Shown: piece after piece, positions 1 to 5,572 of the stretch
Layout: each line of letters starts with the position of its first letter
Position numbering within the stretch: position 1 is the stretch's first letter
Assembly (NCBI GenBank): GCA_003516285.1
Contig: DPCK01000144.1
Coordinates: 1-5,915 of the forward strand
Reading direction: 5' to 3'
Length of the DNA stretch: 5,915 nucleotides
From: Lutibacter sp.
GTDB taxonomy: Bacteria; Bacteroidota; Bacteroidia; Flavobacteriales; Flavobacteriaceae
The notes under the pieces: generated by a model
The model's database searches: none
Told to the model about the DNA's origin: nothing
Seen by the model: the letters and a program-made list of their open reading frames with translations, nothing else
Translations under genes and position numbers: made by a program

Positions 1-178
1 ATTGTGTTCATTTTAGGTAAATTAGAAACCTCAAATTTACCACAATTTTCTTGGCAGTTCCTGAAGTTTGTTTCTTAATGTTTTTGGTGATCATATCATC
101 ATAAAAAATAATGGTTAAAGGCGAAAACTTTTAATTAATTGCCATAAATTTGTTACCTATTAAAATAAAAAATGGATT
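1..178. other. Upstream intergenic stretch, no supported gene
   Basis: I find no convincing gene here. On the plus strand, frame 1 is open from the window edge to a TAA at 76-78 (25 codons). This could be the tail of an upstream gene, but it shows no recognisable motif. On the minus strand a 28-codon ORF runs from an ATG at 94 to a TGA at 8-10, also without recognisable features. Both are short enough to be chance. The last 80 bases are AT-rich and hold the candidate trxB promoter. Confidence 0.5.
145..152 (+). promoter_or_regulatory. Candidate trxB promoter, -7 box only
   Basis: TAAATTTG is an exact match to the Bacteroidota -7 consensus TAnnTTTG and lies 26 nt upstream of the trxB ATG, a typical distance. 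No TTG is present at the expected -33 spacing of about 19 nt, so only half of the promoter is visible. The 8-mer has just six fixed positions and is AT-rich, so a chance match is possible in this background. Confidence 0.4.
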
Positions 179-1126
179 ATGTCTGATACAATTGAAAGAA
201 TAAAATGTTTGATTATTGGTTCTGGACCTGCAGGATATACCGCTGCAATTTATGCCGCAAGAGCCGATTTAAAACCTGTGATGTATACGGGAATGCAAAT
301 GGGCGGACAATTGACCACCACCACGGAAGTTGATAATTTTCCCGGTTACCCTGACGGTACCGATGGAACGGCGATGATGGAAGATTTAAAAAAACAAGCC
401 GAACGCTTTGGAACTGAAGTCAGATTTGGGATGGTAACCAGCGTGGATTTCAGCAAAGAAGTTGGCGGAATTCACAAAGTTACGGTGGATGAATCTATTC
501 AGATTGAAGCAAATACAGTCATTATTTCAACGGGAGCAACCGCCAAATATTTAGGATTAGAAAGTGAGCAACGTTTAATTGGCGGAGGCGTTTCTGCCTG
601 TGCAACCTGTGACGGATTTTTCTATAAAGGTCAGGAAGTTGTGGTTGTTGGCGCCGGTGATACGGCTGCCGAAGAAGCTACTTATTTGGCCAACCTATGT
701 AAAAAAGTGACTATTTTAGTGCGTAAAGATTTTATGCGCGCATCAAAAGCTATGCAACACAGGGTTGATAAAACCGCCAATATTGAAGTGAAGTACAATA
801 CCGAAATTGAAGAGGTTTTAGGCGAAAAGGTGGTTGAAGGCGTTCGCGTTGTGAATAACAAAACAGGAAAAAAAGATGTTATCAAAATAACGGGCGTTTT
901 TATCGCCATTGGGCACGTGCCAAATACTGATATCTTTAAAGGTGTTTTGGATATGGATGAAACCGGTTATTTAATCACAAAAGGAAAATCGACCAAAACC
1001 AATTTACCAGGTGTTTTTGCAGCTGGCGATGTACAAGACAAGGAATACAGGCAGGCAGTTACCGCTGCCGGCACTGGCTGTATGGCCGCTTTGGATGCCG
1101 AGCGTTATTTGGGGTCGTTGAATTAA
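179..1126 (+). CDS. trxB: Thioredoxin reductase (NADPH), TrxB
   Basis: This flavoenzyme passes electrons from NADPH through FAD to thioredoxin in the cytoplasm, maintaining disulfide reduction. At 315 residues it has the normal length of low-molecular-weight bacterial TrxB. The motifs appear in the expected order. An FAD-binding dinucleotide motif GSGPAG is at residues 14-19. The redox-active CATC, followed by DG, is at 141-144. A second dinucleotide motif for NADPH, GAGDTA, is at 158-163. A basic stretch VRKDFMRA (181-188), equivalent to the HRRDxxRA signature of NADPH-dependent enzymes, is present. The C-terminal FAD motif FAAGDVQD is at 280-287. The ATG at 179 puts the first FAD motif at the usual distance from the N terminus. 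There is no Shine-Dalgarno site, as is usual in this phylum. A terminator follows directly, so the gene is probably monocistronic. Identification is firm; the physiological thioredoxin partner is not in this window. Confidence 0.97.
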   Translation: MSDTIERIKCLIIGSGPAGYTAAIYAARADLKPVMYTGMQMGGQLTTTTEVDNFPGYPDGTDGTAMMEDLKKQAERFGTEVRFGMVTSVDFSKEVGGIHKVTVDESIQIEANTVIISTGATAKYLGLESEQRLIGGGVSACATCDGFFYKGQEVVVVGAGDTAAEEATYLANLCKKVTILVRKDFMRASKAMQHRVDKTANIEVKYNTEIEEVLGEKVVEGVRVVNNKTGKKDVIKITGVFIAIGHVPNTDIFKGVLDMDETGYLITKGKSTKTNLPGVFAAGDVQDKEYRQAVTAAGTGCMAALDAERYLGSLN

Positions 1127-1144
1127 TACACTTGAATGATAAAG

Positions 1145-1178
1145 AAAAGCCTAAAATTATTAAATTAGGCTTTTTTTT
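1145..1178 (+). terminator. Rho-independent terminator after trxB
   Basis: AAAAGCCTAA (1145-1154) pairs perfectly with TTAGGCTTTT (1165-1174) across a 10-nt loop, and an unbroken run of eight T residues covers 1171-1178. It begins 19 nt past the trxB stop codon. On the minus strand the trailing T run is only four, so it should work mainly in the plus direction. It separates trxB from the next gene. Confidence 0.9.
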
Positions 1179-1248
1179 AGCCTTAAATTGTTGCAATCGT
1201 TTTCGTAAATAGAAGCGCAAATAGTAGGAATTGAACCTAATAAGTATT

Positions 1249-1256
1249 TAATTTTG
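1249..1256 (+). promoter_or_regulatory. Candidate promoter of the AspT-family gene
   Basis: TAATTTTG matches the Bacteroidota -7 consensus TAnnTTTG and lies 17 nt before the ATG at 1274. A TTG at 1231-1233 could be the -33 element, but the spacing is 15 nt, shorter than the usual 17-23. A separate promoter is expected because a strong terminator isolates this gene from trxB. Confidence 0.4.
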
Positions 1257-1273
1257 CCTAATAAATTGAGGTT

Positions 1274-2851
1274 ATGAGTTTGTTTTCAAATAGCTATTTT
1301 GTTTTATTTCTGATTATTTTAATTGGATTTATTATTGGTCGGATTAAAATTAAAGGAATTTCTTTGGATGTGTCTGCCGTAATTTTTGTGGCCTTATTTT
1401 TTGGCCATTACGGAGTGGTGGTTCCTATAGATTTTCAATATATTGGTTTGGTGCTGTTCATTTTTACTATTGGAATCCAGGCCGGACCCAGTTTTTTTGA
1501 ATCGTTTAAAAGGAACGGACGCGAATTGGCAATTTTGGCAACTTTGCTCATTCTTAGTGCGGGTTTACTCACTTTTTTATTGTCTTATTTTTTAGGCGTC
1601 GACAAAAATTTGGCTATCGGACTTTTGAATGGCGCATTAACCAGTACACCCGGTTTGGCAACAGCCATTGACATTACGGGTTCTCCTTTGGCATCCATCG
1701 GTTATGGTATCGGTTATCCGTTCGGGGTTATTGGGGTTATTCTTTTTGTGAATTTTTTACCCAGAATCCTGCGTATAAACATAAAAGAGCAAGAAAAAAT
1801 ATATAATTCTGAGATGACGGCTCAATATCCAGAAATTTTGGCCAAACATTTTGTGGTTGAAAATGAAAATGTGATAGGCAAAAGCTTGGGCGATTTAAAC
1901 ATTCGTTTTATGACCAAAGCAGTGATTTCCAGGATTATGCATCAAAATACTGTTATTATTCCTGATGCTGAAATTATTTTACAAAAAGGGGATACTATTA
2001 GAGCGGTTGGTTCAAACGAAGCTTTGGAAAGAGTTAAACTTTTGGTTGGCGCTGAAACAAAAAAAGAAATTCCGTTAGACACGAAATATGATGTTCGATC
2101 TATTTTGGTGACCAATAAAGAAGTGGTTAAAAAAACATTGGGACAGCTTCAAATTTTAGGAAACTATAATGCAACAATTACCCGTGTTAGGCGATCAGGA
2201 ATTGATATTTCTCCAAGTCCGTCCTTAAAATTGCAGTTTGGAGACAAGTTAATTGTAATTTGCACCAAAGAAAATATGTCGGAAGTGAGCCGTATTTTTG
2301 GTGACGACAAACTTTCAAGTACCGATTTTTTACCAATCGCAGCTGGAATTATTCTGGGGATTTTAGTAGGAAAAATGAGTATCAATTTTGGTGATTTTTC
2401 CTTCGGATTGGGATTAACCGGAGGTATTTTACTTGTGGCGCTTATTTTGGGCCGAACCGGGAAAACCGGACCGATTATGTGGACAATGACCGGTGAGGCA
2501 AATCAAATTTTGAGACAGTTTGGATTGCTGTTCTTTTTGGCTGCAGTTGGCACAAGCGCAGGTTCACATCTTGAAAGCACTTTTCAGCAATACGGTATTG
2601 AATTATTTGTTTATGGCGCAATTATTACGTTGATTCCTATGATTATTACCACGATAGCTGCCCGATATTTCTATAAAATAAACTTGCTTGTTTTGCTTGG
2701 GACTTTAACCGGAAGTATGACAAGCACGCCTGGATTGGCTGCAACAGACACGATGGTTGATTCGGATGCGCCTGCAATTGCGTATGCCACGGTTTATCCG
2801 ATTGCAATGGTGTTATTGATTATTGTGGTGCAGATTTTAAGTTTGATTTAA
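1274..2851 (+). CDS. AspT/YidE-YbjL family membrane exchanger with RCK_C domains
   Basis: This is an inner-membrane transporter of the aspartate:alanine exchanger family (Asp-Al_Ex / YidE-YbjL duplication). Hydrophobic segments fill roughly residues 7-165 and 352-525. The hydrophilic middle (about 185-345) looks like two successive RCK_C (TrkA-C) modules, with QKGDTIRAVG at 237-246 and QFGDKLIVIC at 321-330 as their matching strands. The membrane halves are duplicated: GALTSTPGLATA (120-131) matches GSMTSTPGLAAT (480-491), GIQAG (67-71) matches GTSAG (426-430), and YGIGYPFGVIGVI (144-156) matches YATVYPIAMVLLI (504-516), all at an offset of 359-360 residues. Length is usual for the family. 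Characterised members exchange aspartate for alanine or export succinate, while E. coli YidE and YbjL have no firm substrate. The substrate here cannot be told from sequence, and neither neighbour suggests one. No Shine-Dalgarno site is placed to help; a GAGG ends only 2 nt before the ATG, too close to act. Confidence 0.9.
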   Translation: MSLFSNSYFVLFLIILIGFIIGRIKIKGISLDVSAVIFVALFFGHYGVVVPIDFQYIGLVLFIFTIGIQAGPSFFESFKRNGRELAILATLLILSAGLLTFLLSYFLGVDKNLAIGLLNGALTSTPGLATAIDITGSPLASIGYGIGYPFGVIGVILFVNFLPRILRINIKEQEKIYNSEMTAQYPEILAKHFVVENENVIGKSLGDLNIRFMTKAVISRIMHQNTVIIPDAEIILQKGDTIRAVGSNEALERVKLLVGAETKKEIPLDTKYDVRSILVTNKEVVKKTLGQLQILGNYNATITRVRRSGIDISPSPSLKLQFGDKLIVICTKENMSEVSRIFGDDKLSSTDFLPIAAGIILGILVGKMSINFGDFSFGLGLTGGILLVALILGRTGKTGPIMWTMTGEANQILRQFGLLFFLAAVGTSAGSHLESTFQQYGIELFVYGAIITLIPMIITTIAARYFYKINLLVLLGTLTGSMTSTPGLAATDTMVDSDAPAIAYATVYPIAMVLLIIVVQILSLI

Positions 2852-2868
2852 AGAAAAATTTAGACCGA

Positions 2869-2886
2869 TCCCGATAGCAATCGGGA
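2869..2886. repeat. Perfect hairpin TCCCGAT-AGCA-ATCGGGA
   Basis: TCCCGAT (2869-2875) pairs perfectly with ATCGGGA (2880-2886) around the 4-nt loop AGCA. It starts 18 nt past the exchanger stop codon. There is no T run after it on either strand, so it is not a standard intrinsic terminator, though it could act as a 3'-end stabiliser. From memory, near-identical palindromes (CCCGATAGCnATCGGG) recur between genes in many flavobacterial genomes. That is recollection, not something shown by this window. Confidence 0.6.
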
Positions 2887-2914
2887 CAGAAGGCGGAAAT
2901 TAAAAGTCTAAAGT

Positions 2915-2958
2915 TGAAATCTGAAAAATCATAATTCAAAAATCTTAAATTGTAAATC
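2915..2958 (+). repeat. Degenerate AT-rich heptamer tract
   Basis: Six imperfect units, mostly 7 nt, follow each other: TGAAATC, TGAAAAATC, ATAATTC, AAAAATC, TTAAATT, GTAAATC. Five of the six end in TC and all have an A-rich core. Such tracts resemble the nTAAATC heptamer arrays I recall from flavobacterial intergenic DNA. In AT-rich sequence this degree of similarity could also be chance. Confidence 0.3.
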
Positions 2959-2965
2959 ATATACT

Positions 2966-3065
2966 GCGTTAGGGATTGCAGCGGAAATACTTTTTTGATT
3001 TGCCTATTCGGCGAAGTAAAAAAGATTGTAGCGAAAAGCCCGACCCGCCAGTTTGCGGGGAACGC
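2966..3065. repeat. Structured dispersed repeat-like element
   Basis: The element is closed by GCGTT (2966-2970) pairing with AACGC (3061-3065). Within it, GGG (2972-2974) can pair with CCC (3039-3041). A long hairpin forms from 2986-2996 with 3018-3027 (one bulged A at 2989), topped by an inner stem 2999-3004 with 3010-3015 around TATTC. A last small hairpin pairs CCCGC (3044-3048) with GCGGG (3055-3059). A near-identical decamer, GATTGCAGCG (2974-2983) and GATTGTAGCG (3024-3033), occurs exactly 50 nt apart. It is richer in GC than its surroundings and lies between convergent genes. From memory it matches a repeat common in flavobacterial intergenic regions; whether it is a REP-like mobile element or has an RNA role is not known to me. 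Confidence 0.6.
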
Positions 3066-3114
3066 CCACCAAAAAGGTCGTCAGGTCCAAAATATTATTT
3101 TTACTTTTGCTAAA

Positions 3115-3945
3115 TTATTGTCTTTTAAAAAGGCCAGCCTTGTCAAAAAACTCGGTCAAAGTAATTTTAGGATTAGAATACAAATAAACTTCCCCTGAAT
3201 TTTTTATCGATAAATCTATAGTTTCAGTGGCATTTACGTTGGCGCTGGAATTGTTTGAAGTCTGTACCTTGGCGGATGCGGCTTTAAAATCTTTTCCTTT
3301 AAAAGCGCTGTTGTGCAAAGTTTCCAGCTCTAAGCTGGCAGTGCTTCCGCTTAAATTAACGGTAGCCTTGTCCAATGTGTGAATAATCATATTTTTGGTG
3401 TCAATAATTCCTTTTAAATTGCTGTATTCTTCAGCAACAATTAAAGCGTCATCACATAAAATTTCCACATCCAAATTACTTGTTTTTTTGGCGTTTATTT
3501 GAACAATTTTAGAACTCAGTTTTAATTTGAAATCTGAATCGTCAAAGGCATTTATGGTTAACGCATCTATTCTCAGGGAATTGTTCGATTTTACACTGGC
3601 ATTGTTATAGGCATAAATTTCAGTGATATCTTTATTTATCTTAACGTGAACGGTTAATTCCTTTGCGCGCACGATTTTTGCGCTCGTTTTTATAATAAGT
3701 GCCCCATTGTTAATTTCTGTAGTTACGGCGTATATTACATTTGAATCAGCTTCAACACTAACGGATTGTTCATCGCTATAAACCAACAAAACAGTCACGT
3801 CATCTATCACTTCAATCTTGGTAAATGCGGAAAGATTTCGATTTTCAGTGGTAACATCTTTGTTTCCTATTAATTTTTCCTGTGCATTTATTGCAGAGAA
3901 AATAAGCAAAAATGAAATTAGAATTTGTGTTTTAACTGTTTTCAT
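3115..3945 (-). CDS. Secreted head-GIN-domain (DUF2807) protein
   Basis: This is an exported protein of unknown function in the head-GIN-domain family (DUF2807, sometimes labelled putative autotransporter adhesin), common in Bacteroidota. I choose the ATG at 3945 (276 residues) over the in-frame ATG at 3972. The later start gives a clean signal peptide: Lys at 2 and 5, a hydrophobic core at 8-19, and likely cleavage after AINA (18-21). A candidate -7 box also lies between the two ATGs. The family's opening pattern is visible: N-L-S-x-F-T-K-I-E-V at 37-46, then V-S-V-E-A-D-x-N at 62-69. The remainder is a beta-solenoid of short strands with repeating turns at residues 137, 156, 175, 194 and 213. 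No lipoprotein cysteine follows the signal peptide and no type IX sorting domain is evident, so it should be periplasmic or released. No catalytic residues are recognisable. It is transcribed away from the trp operon and appears unrelated to it. Confidence 0.85.
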   Translation of the reverse strand: MKTVKTQILISFLLIFSAINAQEKLIGNKDVTTENRNLSAFTKIEVIDDVTVLLVYSDEQSVSVEADSNVIYAVTTEINNGALIIKTSAKIVRAKELTVHVKINKDITEIYAYNNASVKSNNSLRIDALTINAFDDSDFKLKLSSKIVQINAKKTSNLDVEILCDDALIVAEEYSNLKGIIDTKNMIIHTLDKATVNLSGSTASLELETLHNSAFKGKDFKAASAKVQTSNNSSANVNATETIDLSIKNSGEVYLYSNPKITLTEFFDKAGLFKRQ

Positions 3946-3959
3946 TGAAATGTTTTCAA

Positions 3960-3967
3960 CAAAAATA
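3960..3967 (-). promoter_or_regulatory. Candidate promoter of the GIN-domain gene
   Basis: On the minus strand TATTTTTG (3967 to 3960) matches the -7 consensus TAnnTTTG. It is 14 nt before the chosen ATG at 3945, giving a very short 5' UTR. No TTG is found at normal -33 spacing. If real, transcription would begin downstream of the alternative ATG at 3972, ruling that start out. Confidence 0.4.
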
Positions 3968-3990
3968 CACAAAATAAATTTTACATTTAA

Positions 3991-4021
3991 TTTGCGTATT
4001 TAAAAATCTATGCTAAATTTG
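3991..4021 (+). promoter_or_regulatory. trp operon promoter, Bacteroidota type
   Basis: TTTG (3991-3994) serves as the -33 element and TAAATTTG (4014-4021) as the -7 element, with 19 nt between them. This matches the TTTG-N19-TAnnTTTG consensus used by the primary sigma factor of Bacteroidota at every fixed position, and it is the best promoter in the window. Expected transcription start is a few bases past 4021, at or just before the leader peptide ATG at 4029. Confidence 0.8.
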
Positions 4022-4028
4022 CCAAATA

Positions 4029-4082
4029 ATGAACCTGAAAAATACAAATACTAATTGGTGGTGGAACTCTCTTAATTTATAA
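4029..4082 (+). CDS. trpL: trp operon leader peptide with three Trp codons
   Basis: A 17-codon ORF, reading MNLKNTNTNWWWNSLNL, carries three consecutive TGG codons at 4056-4064. Trp is a rare residue, so three in a row upstream of trpE, followed by a terminator, is the hallmark of an attenuator leader peptide. It acts as a sensor, not as a product: with scarce charged tRNA-Trp the ribosome should stall at these codons. The stop codon (4080-4082) lies inside the 5' arm of the predicted antiterminator, so a ribosome finishing translation would mask that arm. The ATG is about 7 nt from the -7 box and has no Shine-Dalgarno site, so translation may start almost leaderless. There is no other in-frame start before an upstream stop at 4014-4016. 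Confidence 0.88.
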   Translation: MNLKNTNTNWWWNSLNL

Positions 4083-4146
4083 GCGAGCCAGAACTGCTAT
4101 ATTTCTATTTAAAATATATAACAAAAGGACTTATCTCGCGATAAGT
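4075..4146 (+). promoter_or_regulatory. Predicted trp antiterminator structure
   Basis: The 5' arm 4075-4087 pairs with 4135-4146. GCGAG (4083-4087) pairs with CTCGC (4135-4139), then there is a small internal loop (AA opposite G4140), then TTAT (4077-4080) with ATAA (4141-4144), with possible extension by U4076-G4145 and A4075-U4146. This uses the loop and the 3' arm of the terminator, so the two structures cannot coexist. The enclosed region holds a further 7-bp hairpin, TATATTT (4098-4104) with AAATATA (4112-4118). A ribosome stalled on the Trp codons would leave the 5' arm free, whereas one at the leader stop would cover it. The pairings were worked out by eye, without energy calculation. 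Confidence 0.6.
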
Positions 4147-4154
4147 CCTTTTTT
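4123..4154 (+). terminator. trp attenuator terminator
   Basis: AAAAGGACTTATC (4123-4135) pairs perfectly with GATAAGTCCTTTT (4140-4152) around the loop TCGC, and the T run covers 4149-4154. It lies between the leader peptide and trpE, 23 nt before the trpE ATG. A terminator this strong between promoter and first structural gene makes sense only if readthrough is controlled, which supports attenuation. Confidence 0.92.
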
Positions 4155-4177
4155 ATTTGAACAAAATAAACGATGTA

Positions 4178-5569
4178 ATGAAAGAATTAAAATTTAAGAC
4201 TATTTCTAAAACGCTGTTGGCAGATACCATAACGCCGGTTGGAATGTATTCGAAAATTAGGGACAAATATGCCAACAGTTTGCTGTTGGAAAGTTCTGAT
4301 TATCACAGCAAAGAGGAAAGTTTTACCTTTATTTGCGCCGAACCTATTGTAACGCTGAAGGCTGATAACAATATATTTACCTACCATTATAAAAACAAGG
4401 AACTTGAACGCCAGAAAATAAATCGCGATTTTTATCCGATTTTTGAAAGCTATACCGATACGGTAAAAGCGGATTGCGATGCTACCATCAAAGGTTTCAA
4501 CGGATTTTATGGTTATATTTCATACAACGCCATTCAGTATTTTGAAACGATAAAATTGAATGCAAAAAAAGCGGCTTCTGAAATTCCCGATTTTCAGTTT
4601 AGCTTTTTCAAGTTCATCATCGCCATCAATCATTTTAACAATGAGCTGATTTTGATTGAAAATATGGAAGAAGGCGAGGAATCGAGAATTCACGAAATTG
4701 AAACGTTGATAAATGCCAGAACTTACGGATTGTATCATTTTGAAACCGCCGGTGAAGAATCTTCAAATTGTACGGATGCCGATTTTAAAAATTACGTGGT
4801 AAAAGCAAAAGAGCATTGCAAACGCGGTGATGTTTTTCAATTGGTGTTGTCGCGTCAGTTTCAACAGTCATTTACGGGCGATGAATTCAATGTTTACCGT
4901 GCTTTGCGTTCTATAAATCCGTCACCGTATTTGTTTTATTTCGATTACGGAAGTTTTAAGTTGATGGGTTCTTCACCAGAAGCGCAAATTAAAATTGACG
5001 AAGAAAAAGCCATCATCAACCCGATTGCGGGAACTTTTAAGCGCACCGGAATTATGGCTCAGGATATTTTATTGGGCGAAAAATTGTCGAAAGACAAAAA
5101 GGAAAATGCCGAACACGTGATGTTGGTCGATTTGGCCCGAAACGATTTAAGCAAACACGCAAGCAACGTAAGTGTTGAAGTTTTTAAAGAAGTGCAATAT
5201 TTTAGCCACGTGATTCATCTGGTATCAACCGTTCAGGGAAAACCTATCGGGAAAGCCATTGAAATTGTGGGCGACACGTTTCCTGCGGGAACGTTAAGTG
5301 GCGCGCCAAAGTTTAAGGCGATGGAATTAATAGACAAGTATGAAAACCAGACCCGCGGATTTTACGGCGGTGCGGTCGGATTTATTGGTTTAAACAATAC
5401 GGTGAATTTGGCCATTGCCATTCGTTCTTTTGTGAGCAAAAACAACACTTTGTTTTATCAGGCAGGTGCGGGAATTGTCATCAATTCAACCGAAGAAGGA
5501 GAATTACAGGAAGTAAACAACAAATTAGCGGCCTTAAAAAAGGCGGTTATTTTGGCAGAAAAAATTTAA
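4178..5569 (+). CDS. trpE: Anthranilate synthase component I, TrpE
   Basis: TrpE binds chorismate and, with ammonia from the TrpG subunit, forms anthranilate and pyruvate in the cytoplasm, the first committed step of tryptophan synthesis. I start it at the ATG at 4178 (463 residues). The in-frame TTG at 4157 directly follows the attenuator U tract and is unlikely to be used. The N-terminal domain carries LLES at 36-39, the motif around the serine that binds Trp in feedback-inhibited enzymes. The chorismate-binding domain fills about 197-460, with FQLVLSRQF at 220-228, NPIAGT at 281-286, EHVMLVDLARNDL at 312-324, GTLSGAPK at 371-378 and GAGIV at 430-434. Pairing with an adjacent trpG and a Trp-rich leader favours TrpE over the related PabB or isochorismate synthases. 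Length is near the short end for TrpE. Control is predicted to be double: attenuation of transcription and Trp inhibition of the enzyme. Confidence 0.95.
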   Translation: MKELKFKTISKTLLADTITPVGMYSKIRDKYANSLLLESSDYHSKEESFTFICAEPIVTLKADNNIFTYHYKNKELERQKINRDFYPIFESYTDTVKADCDATIKGFNGFYGYISYNAIQYFETIKLNAKKAASEIPDFQFSFFKFIIAINHFNNELILIENMEEGEESRIHEIETLINARTYGLYHFETAGEESSNCTDADFKNYVVKAKEHCKRGDVFQLVLSRQFQQSFTGDEFNVYRALRSINPSPYLFYFDYGSFKLMGSSPEAQIKIDEEKAIINPIAGTFKRTGIMAQDILLGEKLSKDKKENAEHVMLVDLARNDLSKHASNVSVEVFKEVQYFSHVIHLVSTVQGKPIGKAIEIVGDTFPAGTLSGAPKFKAMELIDKYENQTRGFYGGAVGFIGLNNTVNLAIAIRSFVSKNNTLFYQAGAGIVINSTEEGELQEVNNKLAALKKAVILAEKI

Positions 5570-5572
5570 AAC

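Larger units (their letters stand above)
2852..3114. other. Convergent intergenic region built of repeats
   Basis: This stretch separates the 3' ends of the exchanger gene and the minus-strand GIN-domain gene. A short open frame on the plus strand (about 2995-3198) crosses the structured repeat and the end of the GIN gene and has no protein-like character, so I do not call it. From left to right the region holds a perfect small hairpin (2869-2886), an AT-rich degenerate heptamer tract (2915-2958), a GC-richer structured element (2966-3065), and an unremarkable AT-rich tail. Confidence 0.7.

Noticed and set aside
8..94. Minus-strand 28-codon ORF near the window start
   Set aside because: It is short, has no promoter or motif, and could arise by chance in AT-rich sequence.
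682..909. Minus-strand open frame within trxB
   Set aside because: It is antisense to a clearly conserved coding region with no independent start signal or motif; the same applies to the antisense frames inside the exchanger and trpE.
3124..3147. Small inverted repeat AAGG-CTGG-CCTT followed by T residues, read on the minus strand at the end of the GIN gene
   Set aside because: The stem is only 4 bp and sits inside the coding sequence before the stop codon, too weak to call a terminator.
2995..3198. Plus-strand open frame of 67 codons in the convergent gap
   Set aside because: It crosses the structured repeat and runs antisense into the GIN-domain gene, starts inside a hairpin, and has no recognisable protein features.
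3818..4003. Plus-strand open frame across the GIN gene start
   Set aside because: It lies antisense to the signal peptide and early mature region, and ends within the divergent promoter gap; no supporting features.
4083..4140. Possible T-box or Trp riboswitch in the trpE leader
   Set aside because: No T-box sequence or specifier stem is visible, and the WWW leader peptide explains the structure better.
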